DNA of 64,000 bases from Mercurialis annua (GCF_937616625.2 NC_065577.1:20411501-20475500), one strand, 5' to 3'; shown: positions 47,396 to 60,428, counted from the first letter of the stretch. The notes: generated from the sequence alone by a model not told the origin. Numbers and translations are program-made.

Positions 47396-48081
47396 CATTC
47401 TTAAGCAAAGCTCTACCCTATAAATAGAGGTTGCCTTTGCTCATTCTATACACACCACACTTAAGAGACCATATTTGAAGGAGTTCAAGTAGTCATCAAT
47501 CACAGAAAAGCTTGGAGAAAGTTTTTCATACATCCCAGCAAAGACGTAATCGAGGCGAGAGTTTGAGCTTAGGGTTGCTCGGCAAGAGGAACTCTTGCAG
47601 ATTACTTCAAGGCGAGGATTCAATCGGACGCATACTCGTGTGGACGAGCTTGAGGTCGCCGTACTATTAGGACTACAAGAATCGTTGGAGAATCGACATA
47701 GGTATTCTTCTTACGGTTTCTAGATGCGTGCTTTAATTACTAGATGATACGACGATCCATTTGTTATTGATATGATCAATTTCTGGATCCGAATTGTTGG
47801 AATTCCAATTTTGAATTGAAATATACGATTCGGACCCTCACGTCCCGCTGCATCAACAGTGGTATTAGAGCAAAGGATAATGTGCATGGAGATGCAACAC
47901 ATAGAGATGTGTCGATTATCCGATTCTAGGGAACTCTCACTCATAATCGTGTGACGAAGTGATGCTCTCCACCCTAGAGCGTATGTGATGCGTGCTTTGG
48001 TAGGTACATATGGATGTCACCCTATGAGATAGGATCGAGTCCATATTGGTCCATAACCTCACTATTGGCTGGGAACCAACA

Positions 48082-49265
48082 ATGGTTGGTTTTGTTTCGT
48101 AACATTTGTATACGTTTGTCTTAATTCGGTAAAAATGGGAGATGTTTGGATTTGTTTTGTAACATTTGTAAACGTTTGGCTTAAATCGCTAAAAAAGTCT
48201 ACCAGTTCTATTTGTTTCGTAATGTTTGTAAATGTTTGGCTTAAACTGGTAAAAATGTGAAACGTTTGGATTTTTTTCGTAACATTTATATACGTTTGGT
48301 TTAAATCGCGAAAAAAGGTGAAATGTTTGATTTTTTTTCTCGTAGCACTTACAAACGTTTAGCTTAAATCGTTAAAAAGGTGAACCGTTTGGACTTGGCT
48401 TAAATTGATAAAAATATGAAATGTTTGGATTTGTTTCGTAACATTTTAAACGTTTGGCTTAAATTGCTAAAAAGGTGAAATATTTGGTTTTGTTTCGTAA
48501 ACGTTTGGCATAAATCGCTAAAAAGGTGAAACGTTTGGATTTATATCATAATGTCTATAGGCGTTTGGCTTAAATCGATAAAAAGGTGAAACTATTTGAT
48601 TTGTTCCGTAATTGTTTTAAACGTTTAGATTGGTTTCATAACGTTTTTAACGTTTGGGTTAAATTGATAAAAAGGTGAAACGTTTGGATTTTTTTCATAA
48701 TGTTATAAACGTTTGGCTTAAATCGCAAAAAATATGAAACGTTTGGATTTGTTTCGTAACGTTTTAAACGTTTGGCTTATATCGCTACATTTTATACGTT
48801 TGTCTTATATAGCTAAAAAGGTGAAACGTGTGGATTTGTTTCGTGACGTTTTGAGCTTTTGAATTGATTTCGTAACGTTTTAAACGTAAACGTTTGGCCT
48901 AAAACACTAAAAATAAGAAACGTTTGGATTTGTTTTGTAACGTTTGTAAACGTTTGGATGGGTTTCGTAACTCTTTAAATGTTTGGCTTAAATTGATAAA
49001 AAGGGGAAACATTTGGATTTATTTCTTAGCGTTTGCAAACGTTTTGCTTAAATCGCTAAAAAGGTGAAATGTTTGGCTTGGTTTCGTAATGTTTTAGACG
49101 TTTGGATTTGTTTCGTAACGTTTGTAAACGTTTGAATTTTTTTTTTGCATCGTTTTAAATATTTGTATTGGTTTCATAACGTTTTAAACGTTTGGCTTAA
49201 ATCGCTAAAAACGTGAAACGCTAAAAAGGTTAAACATTTGGTTTTATTGCGTTACGTTTATAAAC
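48082..49265 (-). repeat. 60-bp satellite, reverse orientation
   Basis: Reverse monomers between the Copia element and the next LTR. From about 48,110 the variant order matches 35,870-37,112. The block ends at TAAAC beside an LTR terminus. Confidence 0.92.
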
Positions 49266-51640
49266 TGTCACGACCCAATTTTCTGGATCGCGACCGGCGC
49301 TAGGGTATGGGTATGGTTGTACCGAAACCCGTAGCTAGCCTTGCGGATAACCATATAAACAATAAACCTGTAAGAAAACCACTGCTCGGGGGCAACCGAG
49401 ACTCCAACCTAAATCTAACAGTATATATAAACAGTTATATAATAAAATGCTCGGCACTAATCCGAGACTCCAAAAACATGCCTCATATATAAAATATCTG
49501 AATCCAAAGTAATACATGTCAACATAAGCTTAAACAACAGTCAGACCGTCCTGATATTAATAGTCTAGAATAATAAAGATATAACTATCACTACTGCGGT
49601 CTAAGAGTTTTAAGAGAATGACTATCTTTATTTTAAACCAAAAGCAGATCTCAATAGAATAATGAAAGGTGAAGATCAATTAGACGTGCTCAAAATCATA
49701 AACCAGGAAAAAATTGGGAAAACAACAGGGTCAGATATACTGAGATGAGTTCTCAATACTATTTACATTTATTAATTTTAAAATCCTTAAAACAAATCCA
49801 TTTATACTAATATATATAAGATTATGGAATAACAGTATTGAAATGATCCCAGCGTAACTATGACATAGCATACTGAAATACCCAGAGTGGACGGGAACAA
49901 ATCCTCGTCAAATACCAATGTAAGCAAGACATTAGTCTGCCGATCCCAGAGTACTTAGCAGTGCACACAGTCTCGATACAAGCCTATCGAGTAACTCGTT
50001 TCAATCCAGATCCATAATCGCTTAAAATAGTTCAAAAACATTTATAATACTAAAATAAGATGTGATACTTAATAAAGCGGTAAATAGCACTACAAACTCG
50101 CTGCTTGCTTATCCAGGTGAATCTTGGCAAACAGCTAACCCTGCGTTGACTCCGAAGCACGAGCAGTCGACGGGTCTAAACAAATGTATAAGTTAAAATC
50201 CGATCAACCCCTAACTCTAAAATTACTAGACACCACATAGGACTAGTATCTCAACCACAAGCCAAAGTATATGCCAAGTCATAACAATCAAATGTATACA
50301 ATCCATAACCAAGGTAATACCAGAGTCAAACAACTAAGTTAAGCATAATTGAGTTCCCGTTGAAAATATGATCCGGAGTACTTATATAACTTAGTTTAAA
50401 ACTTTAAAACCAAGTGAAAATCCCAGAGTAAAGAATTAGCCTTCAAGCTGAATCTCACATGTTGGGCGACCCAAGTCTAACCCGACCCAATGTTATGCCA
50501 GAGTAAAACCAAAGTATAATCCGAAACCTTTAAATCAAAACAATGTTCATTTGAAAACCATGGAACTCAATCATAGCTTAACAACCAAATAAACCATTTA
50601 TACAACATGCTTAAACCTTTTGCCAACACTTGGCAAAACCACCTAGAGTAGACACACGTGTGCTAAAATACTTAAATAGGTTTAATAAGGATTTAAAAAC
50701 ATATTTAAATCAACCAACTCAGATTTGAAACAAGAATAGATTCAACAAATTTAACATGGCACAACATTGCCAACTTGTATACAATCAACACGACATGATA
50801 GCCAACAACTTTAAATGATATTAACATGCTATATACATCCAAATCAACCTTAAATCATCTATGGGCAGCAACTATAATGTCAATATAACAATCGAACCAA
50901 CCCAAGGTGTAAACATGCATTACAAGTCAAATATCAACCTTAGATTCACCAAACATGCCAAACAATAAAGAGCTTATTCAATCATACTACATCAGCCCTA
51001 GACATACATTTCCAGCCCTTACGCATCACACAAAAACAGTGAATAAAACATGCTAAGAGCATACCAAGAATCTAGCACAAAACCTAGCAATTGATTTCAT
51101 GAAACCTATGTAAGAATTCAATACAAGCATGCTAATCTAATCATAACAAATTACAATTTCAGATCCAACAACCAAGGTAAAACAGTAGGTATATCAATAT
51201 ACAACACAACCATGAATCTAGAACATGATAAACACGAAATGGCGCAAGAATGGTACATACCCGATATGCAATAACGAATCGAAGCGAAGAACAAAAGAGA
51301 TCAGATTAGAGATGATATTCTAATACCCAAGTCGCTGGAAATCAAAGATTATCAAATAAGGATTCGATAAGAATAAAGGAACTATGTTTACATAAAGGAA
51401 AAACGTAAGAATCGCTTATCAAATTCCAAAATTGAGAGGGAATGGTGGAATAAAGATAAATCTCAGAGAGTGAAAGTGTTTTAGGTCGGCTAGGGTTTGT
51501 AGGAATGAAATAGAAGTGTTTTTGGTCGGATAAGGGGTCTATTTATAGGCCTCAATATCAGAATACGCGACAGGCGCGATGGCCCATCGCGCCTGCCGTC
51601 GCGCCTTCTCAAAAGGCACAAAACGTCGGGGGCGCGTTGC
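49266..51640 (-). mobile_element. Truncated chromovirus LTR, subfamily A2
   Basis: The 3' terminus (plus strand TGTCACGACCCAATTTT) is intact at 49266. The 5' terminus expected on the right (GGGGTATTACA) is missing; the LTR breaks inside U3 near 51,640 and continues as forward satellite. About 2375 bp remain. It shares with 22460-25096 the block GGACGGGAACAAATCCTCG and the following ACAGTCTCGATACAAG. U3 has CTATAAATAG on the minus strand (51539-51548) and a GC-rich palindrome just upstream. Satellite orientation differs on its two sides. Opposing open frames at 49307-49517 lie in the LTR terminus and are not genes. Confidence 0.86.
51571..51595. repeat. Palindrome with 12-bp arms around CGCGATGG / CCATCGCG
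   Basis: CAGGCGCGATGG (51571-51582) and CCATCGCGCCTG (51584-51595) are exact reverse complements with one base between. More GC-rich CGCG-containing sequence follows to 51,640. It lies just upstream (element sense) of the TATA box. Confidence 0.92.
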
Positions 51641-53442
51641 GATGTTTCACCTTTTTAGCAATTTAAACCAAACGTTTACAAAAGTTAAGAAACAAAACCA
51701 AACGTTTTCCCATATTAGCGATTTAAGCAAAACGTTTATAAACGTTACGAAACAAAACCAAATGTGTACAAATGTTACTAAACAAATCCAAATGTTTCCC
51801 CATTTTAGGAATTTAAGCCAAACGTTTACAAATGTTACGAAACAAATCTAAACGTTTCACCTTTTTAGCAATTCAAGCCAAATGTTTACAAACGTTATGA
51901 AACAAACCCAAGTGTTATGCCTTTGTAGCAATTTAAGCCAAACGTTTGCAAACGATACGAAACAAATCCAAGCATTTCACATTTTTAGCAATTTAAACCA
52001 AACGTTTGCAAACGTTACGAAACAAATCCAAGCGTTTCACATTTTTAGCAATTTAAGCCAAACGTTAACAAACGTTCCGAATCAAATCCAAGCGTTTCAC
52101 CTTTTTTAGCAATTTAAGCAAAAAGTTTACAAACATTACAAAAGAAATCCAACCGTTTCACCTTTCTAGCAATTTAAGCCAAACATTTACAAACGTTACA
52201 AAACAAATCTAAGCGTTTCACCTTTTTAGCAATTTAAGCCAAACGTTTAGAAACGCTACGAAATAAATCCAAGCGTTTCATCTTTTTAAAAATATAAGTC
52301 AAAGGTTTACAAAGGGAACGAAACAAATCCAAGCGTTTCACCTTTTTTGCGATTTAAGCCAAACCTTTACAAACTGTACGAAACAAATCCAACTGTTTCA
52401 CTTTTTTTAGCGATTTAAGCCAAACATTTATTAACGTTACTAAACAAATCAAAATGTTTCATCTTTTTAGCAATTTAAGCCAAACGTTTACAAACATTAC
52501 GAAACAAAACCAAACGTTTCACCTTTTTAGTGATTTAAGCCAGACGTTACAAAACAAATCCAACCGTTTCACCTTTTTAGCAATTTAAGCCAAACGTTTA
52601 CAAACGTTACGAAACATATCCAAGCGTTTCATCTTTTTAACAATTTAAGCCAAATGTTTACAAATATTACGAAACAAATGAAGACGTTTCACCTTTTTAC
52701 CAATTTAAGTCAAACGTTTACAAACGTTACGAAACAAATCCAAACTTTTCACCTTTTTGGCGATTTATGCCAAACGTTTACAAACGTTACGAAACAAATC
52801 CAAAAGTTTCACATTTTTAGCGACTTAAGCCAAACGATTACAAACGTTACGAAAGGAAACCAAGCGTTTCACCTTTTTAGCAATATAAGCCAAACGTTTA
52901 CAAACGGTATGAAACAAAACCAAGCATTTCACCTTTTTAGTATTTTAAGCCAAACATTTACAAACATTACGAAACAAATCCAAACGTTTCATATTTTTAG
53001 CAAATTAAGCCAAACGTTTACAAACGTTATAAAACAAATCCAAACGTTTCACCTTTTTACCAACATTACAAAAAAAATCCAAACGTTCACCTTTTTTGCA
53101 ATTTAAGCCAAACGTTTATAATGGTTATGAAATAAATCAAAATGTTTCACCTTTTTAGCAATTTAAGCCAAACGTTTGCAAACGTTTCGAAACAAATTCC
53201 AAGCGTTTCACTTTGTTAGCAATTTAAGCCAAACGTTTGCAAACGTGTCGAAACAAAATCCAAGCGTTTCACCTTGTTAGCAATTTAAGCCAAACGTTTC
53301 CAAATATTACGGAAGAAATCCAAACGTTTCACCTTTTTAGTGATTAAAGCCAAATTTTTACAAATGTTACGAAACAAATCCAAACGTTTCAAAACAAATC
53401 AAAACGTTGAAAACGTTACGAAGCAAATCCAAATGGCTCACC
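51641..53442 (+). repeat. 60-bp satellite, forward orientation
   Basis: Forward monomers, mostly the regular 60-bp form, with many copies carrying AAGCGTTTCACC instead of AAACGTTTCACC. A 150-codon open frame (52654-53106) is eight in-phase monomers of the FSDLSQTFTNVTKQIQTFHL translation. It has no start context or family similarity that would support a protein. Confidence 0.95.
53438..53442. repeat. Target-site duplication tcacc, left copy
   Basis: TCACC here and at 54974-54978 flanks the solo Copia LTR. Both are part of the satellite TTTCACCTTTTTA box. Confidence 0.82.
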
Positions 53443-54973
53443 TTTTGGGTTTTCTAGGTTGATAGCGCAGCGGAATTTTAATTTTTTTATCTAAAACCCA
53501 AAACAAGATCCATGTAATTCGAATAAATAGATTAATAACATAATTAATACTTACTTGTATGTCGAATTCAAACAGCAATGTAGAAAGGAAGGAGGTGGTT
53601 CACTTTGGTGATACCTGGCCTCGGATCAGAAACGCCTACAAAAGAACGTGTCCTCTACGAGTATTCACACGAACAGACCTTAGTCAAAACTAGTGCTTGT
53701 GTGATAGCACTATTGCTTCACAAAGCAATTTCAAATTTAGTGATTGTGTCTTGTGTTTATTTCGAAAAACACATAACTCAAAACCCTAGCCTTAAGAGTC
53801 TATTTATTGGAAAATAGAACATCTAGGGTTTACTCAAAAACGTGTTTTGCAATCATATGCAAACACTACGTTTTTTATAACTCTTTTGAGTTCATGTCTA
53901 TCAGAAACTCTTTTTGATAATTACACATATATATTAATTATTATTATTATCTTCAAAAGATAATACCTTAAGGAAAACACATATCCTGAAATTTTAAATT
54001 TCAATATATATATATATATATAATAATCTATTAATCACTTAATTTCATTAGGCTTGTACAACCCATAACTGTTTTGGGCCTGTTCTTAGTGTGCGACTCA
54101 GTAGTTTCATATATCGTTGGTAGTAGGCCCGAAATCCCTATATCAGCCCACAAGTCATAAGTGGCCTCTAACAAGACATTATGACTACCCAAGTTATACG
54201 AATATCGATAATCCAATTTAATCATTTACAATAATATTTTAATCCCTTTGTCACTCGATATCTTGATTGAATATAAGGCATAGTCCTGTCATCCTTATAA
54301 TATTCAATCATTAGTTTCCTTATTCTAAGTAGACTAAAAATGATAACTCTTTATCAATTCATTTAGCATGGCCATGCATTTCCTTCAGTATATCTTCTTC
54401 AAGGGGCCCATATATATCTTACTCAAATAAATGAGGGACAAATTCTTTCTCAGTCACTTACATTTCTCACATAGTTACTTTCATATCCAATGACAATCTA
54501 TTCCACTATCCTGTTAAAGATAATATAAGAATGTATGAAAACATGAAATACCTATGTAGAAATCCATGATGATTTCAATGTCAAAAGATTATACTAATAG
54601 AACTGTAATAAGAATTAATTATGACAGTAATCTATGTAGTATTCTCAAGGTGGGTCATCCAGTGCCTTATTTCTCAAATAGCACCTATGATTTGACTTTT
54701 GTATCTCATATACATGATTAGTAAAACATAATCATCAGTCAACATCATACTAGACTTAATGTACTATTAAGACTAGGAATATATGGAATATAATTCTTTT
54801 ATAAAACCTAAGAGTTCTATTATAAAGTCACATACTTGATGACTTTAAAAATAATTAACCATTCAAGTATTTTAATCATAATATAAAATGATAAAAACTT
54901 CCAATCAATAAATAAAATATCGATAAAGTCAATACATGGTAAAACATGATTGACCTAGTGCATATCACTAACA
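53443..54973 (-). mobile_element. Solo Copia LTR (second Copia family)
   Basis: On the minus strand it starts TGTTAGTGATATGCACTAGG at 54973 and ends at 53443 with ...CTAGAAAACCCAAAA, 1531 bp. The expected final CCCAACA has lost its CA through one substitution, but the 5-bp duplication TCACC on both sides confirms the limits. A CTATTTATTGG TATA-like box (AATAAATAG on the element strand) lies near 53,800. A (TA)n run sits at about 54,005-54,022. It does not match the 2194-bp Copia LTRs. The open frames 53605-53817 and 54031-54225 fall within the LTR and show nothing recognisable. Confidence 0.85.
54005..54022. repeat. TA microsatellite
   Basis: Pure TA run inside the solo Copia LTR, about nine units. 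Confidence 0.9.
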
Positions 54974-57513
54974 TCACCTTTTTAGCGATTTAAGCCAAAC
55001 GTTTACAAACTTTATGAAACAAAACCAAACGTTTACAAACATTACGAAAAAATCCAAGTGTTTAACCTTTATAGCAATTTAAGCCAAACGTTTACAAACG
55101 TACGAAACAAAACCAAACGTTTCACCTTTTTAGCGATTTAAGACAAATGCTTACAAACACTACGAAACAAATTCAAGCGTTTTACCTTTTTATCAATTTA
55201 AGCCAAACATTTATTAACGTTAAAGAACAAAACCGTTTAACATTTGAACGATTTAAGCCAAACGTTTACAAATGCTACGAAACAAATCCAAACGTTTCAC
55301 CTTTTTAGAGATTGAACCCAAATGTTTACAAACGTTACGAAACAAATCCAAATGTTTCACTTTTTTAGCGATTTAAGCCAAACGTATACAAACGTTACGA
55401 AACATAACCAAACGTTTTACCTTTTTAGCGATATAAGCCAAACGTTTACAAATGTTACAAAACAAAACCAAACGTTTAAAACGTTACGAAACAAACATTA
55501 CGAAAACAATCCTAACGTTTACAAACATTATGAAACAAAACCAAACGTTTCACCTTTATAGCAATTTAAGCCTATCGTATGCAAACGTTACGAAACAAAA
55601 CCAAACGTTTCACCTTTTTAGTGATTTAAGCCAATCGATTACAAACGTTATGAAAATAAACAAAATGTGTAAAACGTTACGAAACAAACGTTACGAAACA
55701 AATCTGAACGTTTACAAACGTTACGAAATAAAACCAAACGTTTCACCTTTTTTGCGATTTAAGCCGAACGTTTATAAACGTTACGAAACAAAACAAAACG
55801 TTTCACCTTTTAAGCAATATAAGCCAAACGTTTACAAACGTTACGAAGCAAATCCAAACGTTTTACCTTTTAAGCGATTTAAGCCAAACTCTTACAAACG
55901 TTATGAAATAAATCCAAACGTTTCACCTTTTTAGCAATTTAAGCCATACGAAACAAAACCAAATGTTTCACCTTTTTAGCTATTTTAGCAAAACGTTAGT
56001 AAACGTTACGAAACAAAACCAAACGTTTAAAATATTACGAAACAAATCCAAATGTTTCCAAACGTTTCCAAACGTTACAAAACAACACTAAACGTTTCCC
56101 CATTTTAGCAATTTATGCCAAACGTTTATAAACGTTACGAAACAAAACCAAACATTTGTAAACATTATGAAACAAATCCAAACATTTAAAATATTTTTTG
56201 ATTTAAGCCAAAAGCATACAAACTTTACGAAACAAATCCAACGTTTCACCATTTTTGTGATTGAAGCCAAACATTTACAAACGTTATGAAACAAATCCAA
56301 ACGTTTAAAACTTTACGAAACAAATCAAAACATTTCGAAACAAATCCAAACGTTTAAAACATTACGAAACAAATCCAATTGTTTCACCTTTTTAGCGTTT
56401 TAAGCTTAACGTTTACAAAGGCTACGAATAAATTCAAACGTTTCCCCTTTTTAGCCATTTAAGCCAAACGTTTACAAACGTTACAAAACAAATCAAAACG
56501 TTTCACTTTTTAGCGATTTAAGCCAAACTTTTACAAACGTTACGAAACCAATCCAAGCATTTCAACTTTTTAGCAATTTAAGCCAAACGTTTACAAACGT
56601 TACGAAACAAATGCAAACGTTTCACCTTTTTAGCGATTTAAGCCAAACGTTTATAAACGTTAAGAAACAAAACCATATGTTTATAAACTCTACGAAACAA
56701 ATCCAAACGTTTCACCTTTTTAGCAATAAAAGCAAAACGTTTACAAACATTACGTAGCAAATCCTAGCGCTTCACCTTTCTAGCAATTTAACACTAATGT
56801 TTACAAACGTTACGAAAAAAATCCAAACGTATTACCGATTTAAGCCAAACGTTTACAAACATTTGAAACAAATCCAAGCGTTTCACCTTATTAGCGATTT
56901 AAGCAAAACGTTTATAAACTTTACGGAACAAATACAAGCCAAACGTTTACAAACGTTACGAAACAAAACCAAACGTTTCACCTTTTTAGTGATTTATGTC
57001 AAACATTTACAAACGTTACAAAACAAATCCAATTTCTAGCAATTTAAGCCAAACCTTTACAATCGTTACGAAAAAATCCAAACGTTTCAACTTTTTAATA
57101 TTTTTCAGCCAAATGTTTCCCTTGTTTAGCGATTTAAGCCAAATATTTACAAACGTTACGAAACAAATCCAAACGTTTCATCTTTTTAGCGATTGAAGCC
57201 AAACGTTTACAAATGTTACAAAACAAATTCAAATGTTTCACTTTTTTAGCAATTTAAGCCAAACGTTTGCAAATATTTCGAAACAAAACAAAACGTTTAA
57301 AATTTTACGAAACAAATCCAAACGTTTCACGTTATTAGCGATTTAAGACAAACGTTTACAAACATTACGAAACAAAACTAATCGTTTACAAACGTTACGA
57401 AACAAATCCAAACGTTTAACCTTTTTAGCAATTTGAGCAAAACATTTACAAACGTTACTGAACCAATCCAAACGTTTCATCTTTTTAGCGATTTAAGCCG
57501 AACGTTTACAAAA
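54974..57513 (+). repeat. 60-bp satellite, forward orientation
   Basis: Starts with the duplicated TCACC and runs to the family-B LTR fragment. Several monomers are fused or shortened, for example tandem ACGAAACAAACATTACGAAAAC near 55,490 and 55,680. The 160-codon frame at 55452-55934 is satellite translation. Confidence 0.94.
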
Positions 57514-58107
57514 TGTAATACCCCGTAAATTTAAATTATCTAATTGGACCACGTGTCCAGTTTTAAGTTGCCGTAGTGGCGATATTGGAAAGATTTACGA
57601 TAAATTAAGACAAATAAAACTTTAGTAAAATTATTTCAGAAAGATTATTACGAGGAATTTATTATTATATCCAAATTTAAAAATCGGAATTGGGACAAAA
57701 AGAAAAAATATCAAGAAAATTTATACAATAAAGTTTAAGTACTAAAATGGTAATTAACCAATTAAGTCTCAAGAATCGAAGTTGATAAATATTTGACGGG
57801 AAAATATAAATACTTGGATCGTATTAGTTATTGGATATAAATAATACATGTGCGAATTATTTAAAGCATTAATCGATTAAGCGATCGATTATTTAAAATA
57901 GAACGTTTGAATGAAAAATAGTAAAAACAAAAGAAAGGAAGGATTTCGCTGCCGTTTCGCCATTTCTCTTCTGAATAAAGTGATTTCGCGCCGAAGTTTC
58001 AAAAAATCGAACCTCTATCAAACATAAGGTACAAATCGAGGTAAGAGATGAAGTTTGGAGGTTGAAATTGATGAATTATGGGCTGTTTTATATTTTTACG
58101 CTATATT
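57514..58107 (+). mobile_element. Family-B LTR fragment, copy 1
   Basis: Starts with an intact TGTAATACCCCGTAAAT and continues for 594 bp with clear similarity to the reverse complement of the first part of the 1-964 LTR. TATAAATA is at 57836-57843. It breaks off after GGGCTGTTTTAT, well short of an LTR end, and satellite resumes with TTTACAAACGCTACG. No target-site duplication is visible. Confidence 0.85.
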
Positions 58108-60428
58108 TTTACAAACGCTACGAAACATAACCAAATGTTTCACCTTTTTAGCGATTTATGTCAAACGTTTACAAATGTTACGAAATAAACCAAACGTTTA
58201 AAATGTTACGAAACAAACATTACTTAACAATCCAAACGTTTACAAACATTATGAAACAAAATTAAACGTTTCACCTTGTTAGCGATTTAAGCCAAACGTT
58301 TACAAACGTTACGAAACAAATCCAAACGTTTCATCTTTTTAGCGATTTATGCCAAACGTTTACAAATGTTAAGAAACAAATCCAAAACTTTCCCCATTTT
58401 AGCGATTTAAGCCAAACGTTACGAAACAAATCGAAACGTTTCACCTTTTTAACGATGTAAGCCAAACGTTTACAAACGTTAAGAAACAAACCAAACCTTT
58501 CAAAACATTGCGAAACAAATCCAAACGTTTCACATTTTTAGTGATATAAGCCACACGTTTACAAACGTTACGGGAAAAAACCAAACGTTCCAAACGTTTA
58601 CTAACGTTACAAAATAAATCCAAGCGTTTTACCTTTTTTGCGATTTAAGCCAAACGTTTGCAAAACTTACGAAACAAGTCCAAGCATTTCACTTTTTTAG
58701 CAATTTAAGCCAAACGTTTACAAGCATTACGAAACAAAACCAAACGTTTAACCTTTTTAGCGATTTAAGCCAAATCTATAAAACGTTGCGAAATAAATAG
58801 AAATTTTTACAAACATTAGGGAACAAAAACAAACGTTTCACATTTTTAGCAATATAAGCCAAACGTTTACAAACGTTACGAAACAAATCCAAATGTTTCA
58901 CCTTTTAAGAGATTGAAGCCAAATGTTTACAAATGTTACGAAACAAATCCAAACGTTTCCCCATTTAAGCGATTTAAGCCAAACGTTTATAAACGTTATG
59001 AAACCAAACCAAATGTTTACAAACTTTGCGAAACAAATCCAAACGTTTACAAACGTTACGAAATAAATCCAAACGTTTCCCCATTTTAGCAATTTAAGCC
59101 AAACGTTTACAAATGTTACGAAAGAAATCCAAATGTTTCACCTTTTTAGCGATTTAAGCCAAATGTTTACAATCGTTTACAAACATTACGAAACAAATAC
59201 AAATGTTTGCAAACATTACAGAACAAAAACAAACTTTTAACATTTTTAGCAATTTAAGCCAAAGGTTTACAAACATTACAAAACAAATCCAAACATTTCA
59301 CCTTTTTAGCGATTGAAGCCAAACGTTTACAAACGTTAAGAAATAAATCCAAACGTTTTTCCATATTAGCGATTTGAGCCAAACATTTATAAACGTTATG
59401 AAACAAAAGAAAACGTTTACAAATGTTACGAAACAAATCCAAATGTTTACAAACGTTAGGAAACAAATCGAAATGTTTCCCCATTTTAGCGATTTAAGCG
59501 AAACATTTACAAACGTTGTGAAACAAATCCAAACGTTTCCCCTATTTAGCGATTTAATAAAAACGTTTACAAACGTTGTGAAACAAATCCAAACGTTTCC
59601 CCTATTTAGAGATTTAAGCAAAACCTTTACAAACGTTACGAAACAAATCCAAACGTTTCACCTTTTTAGCGATTTAACCCAAACGTTTACAAACATTAAG
59701 AAACAAATCCAAACGTTTTCCCATATTAGCGATTTAAGCCAAACGTTTATAAATGTTACAAAACAAAAGCAAACGTTTACAAACGTTACGAAACAAATCT
59801 AATTGTTTACAAACGTTACGAAATAAATTCAAATGTTTCCCCATTTTAGCGATTTAAGCCAAACGTTTACAAACTTTACGAAACAAATCCAAACGTTTCC
59901 CTTTTTTAGAGATTTAATCTAGACATTTACAAATGTTACGAAACAAATCCAAACGTTTACCCATTTTAGCGATTTAAGACAAATGTTACGAAGCAAATCC
60001 AAACGTTTTCCCTTTTTTGCGATTGAAGCCAAACGTTTACAAACACTACGCAACAAATCCAAAAGTTTCAACTTTTTAGTTAATTAAACCAAACGTTTGC
60101 AAACGTTACGAAACAAATCCAAGAGTTTCACCTTTTTAGAAATATGGAAAAAAATCATTGAGTGACCGGTAAGCCAAACATTTATAAACGTTACGAAACA
60201 AATCCAAATGTTTCACCTTTTTAGCGATTTAAGTCAAATGTTTACAAAAATTATGAAACAAATCCAATTGTTTCTCCATTTTAGCGATTTAAGCCAAACG
60301 TTAAAAATTTTGCGAAACAAATCTAAACGTTTCACCTTTTTAGTGATTTAAGCGAAATGTTTACAAACGCTCCAAAACAAATCGAAACATTTCATCTTTT
60401 TAGCTATTGAAGCCAAACGTTTAAAAAA
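58108..60428 (+). repeat. 60-bp satellite, forward, within duplication unit 1
   Basis: Forward monomers, including several units with an added 30-base GTTTACAAACGTTACGAAAC segment. About 25 bases of unrelated sequence interrupt one monomer near 60,145-60,169. Confidence 0.93.

Larger units (their letters stand above)
45888..48081 (+). mobile_element. Copia LTR, right copy
   Basis: 2194 bp, same termini as the left LTR, with satellite resuming at 48082 (ATGGTTGGTTTTG). The GATGATGTCA array (47089-47199) has nine units, the 52-bp repeat starts at 47213, and the TATA box is at 47419-47427. It contains the better preserved internal primer-site copy TGGTATTAGAGC (47860-47871). No target-site duplication can be tested because the left end of the whole structure is truncated. 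Confidence 0.93.

Noticed and set aside
8701..49265. One element with TAAAC target duplications, since TAAAC follows the LTR end at 8701 and precedes the LTR end at 49266
   Set aside because: The flanks belong to different monomer phases and opposite satellite orientations, and the LTRs are of different subfamilies. A 5-base match is expected by chance in this satellite.
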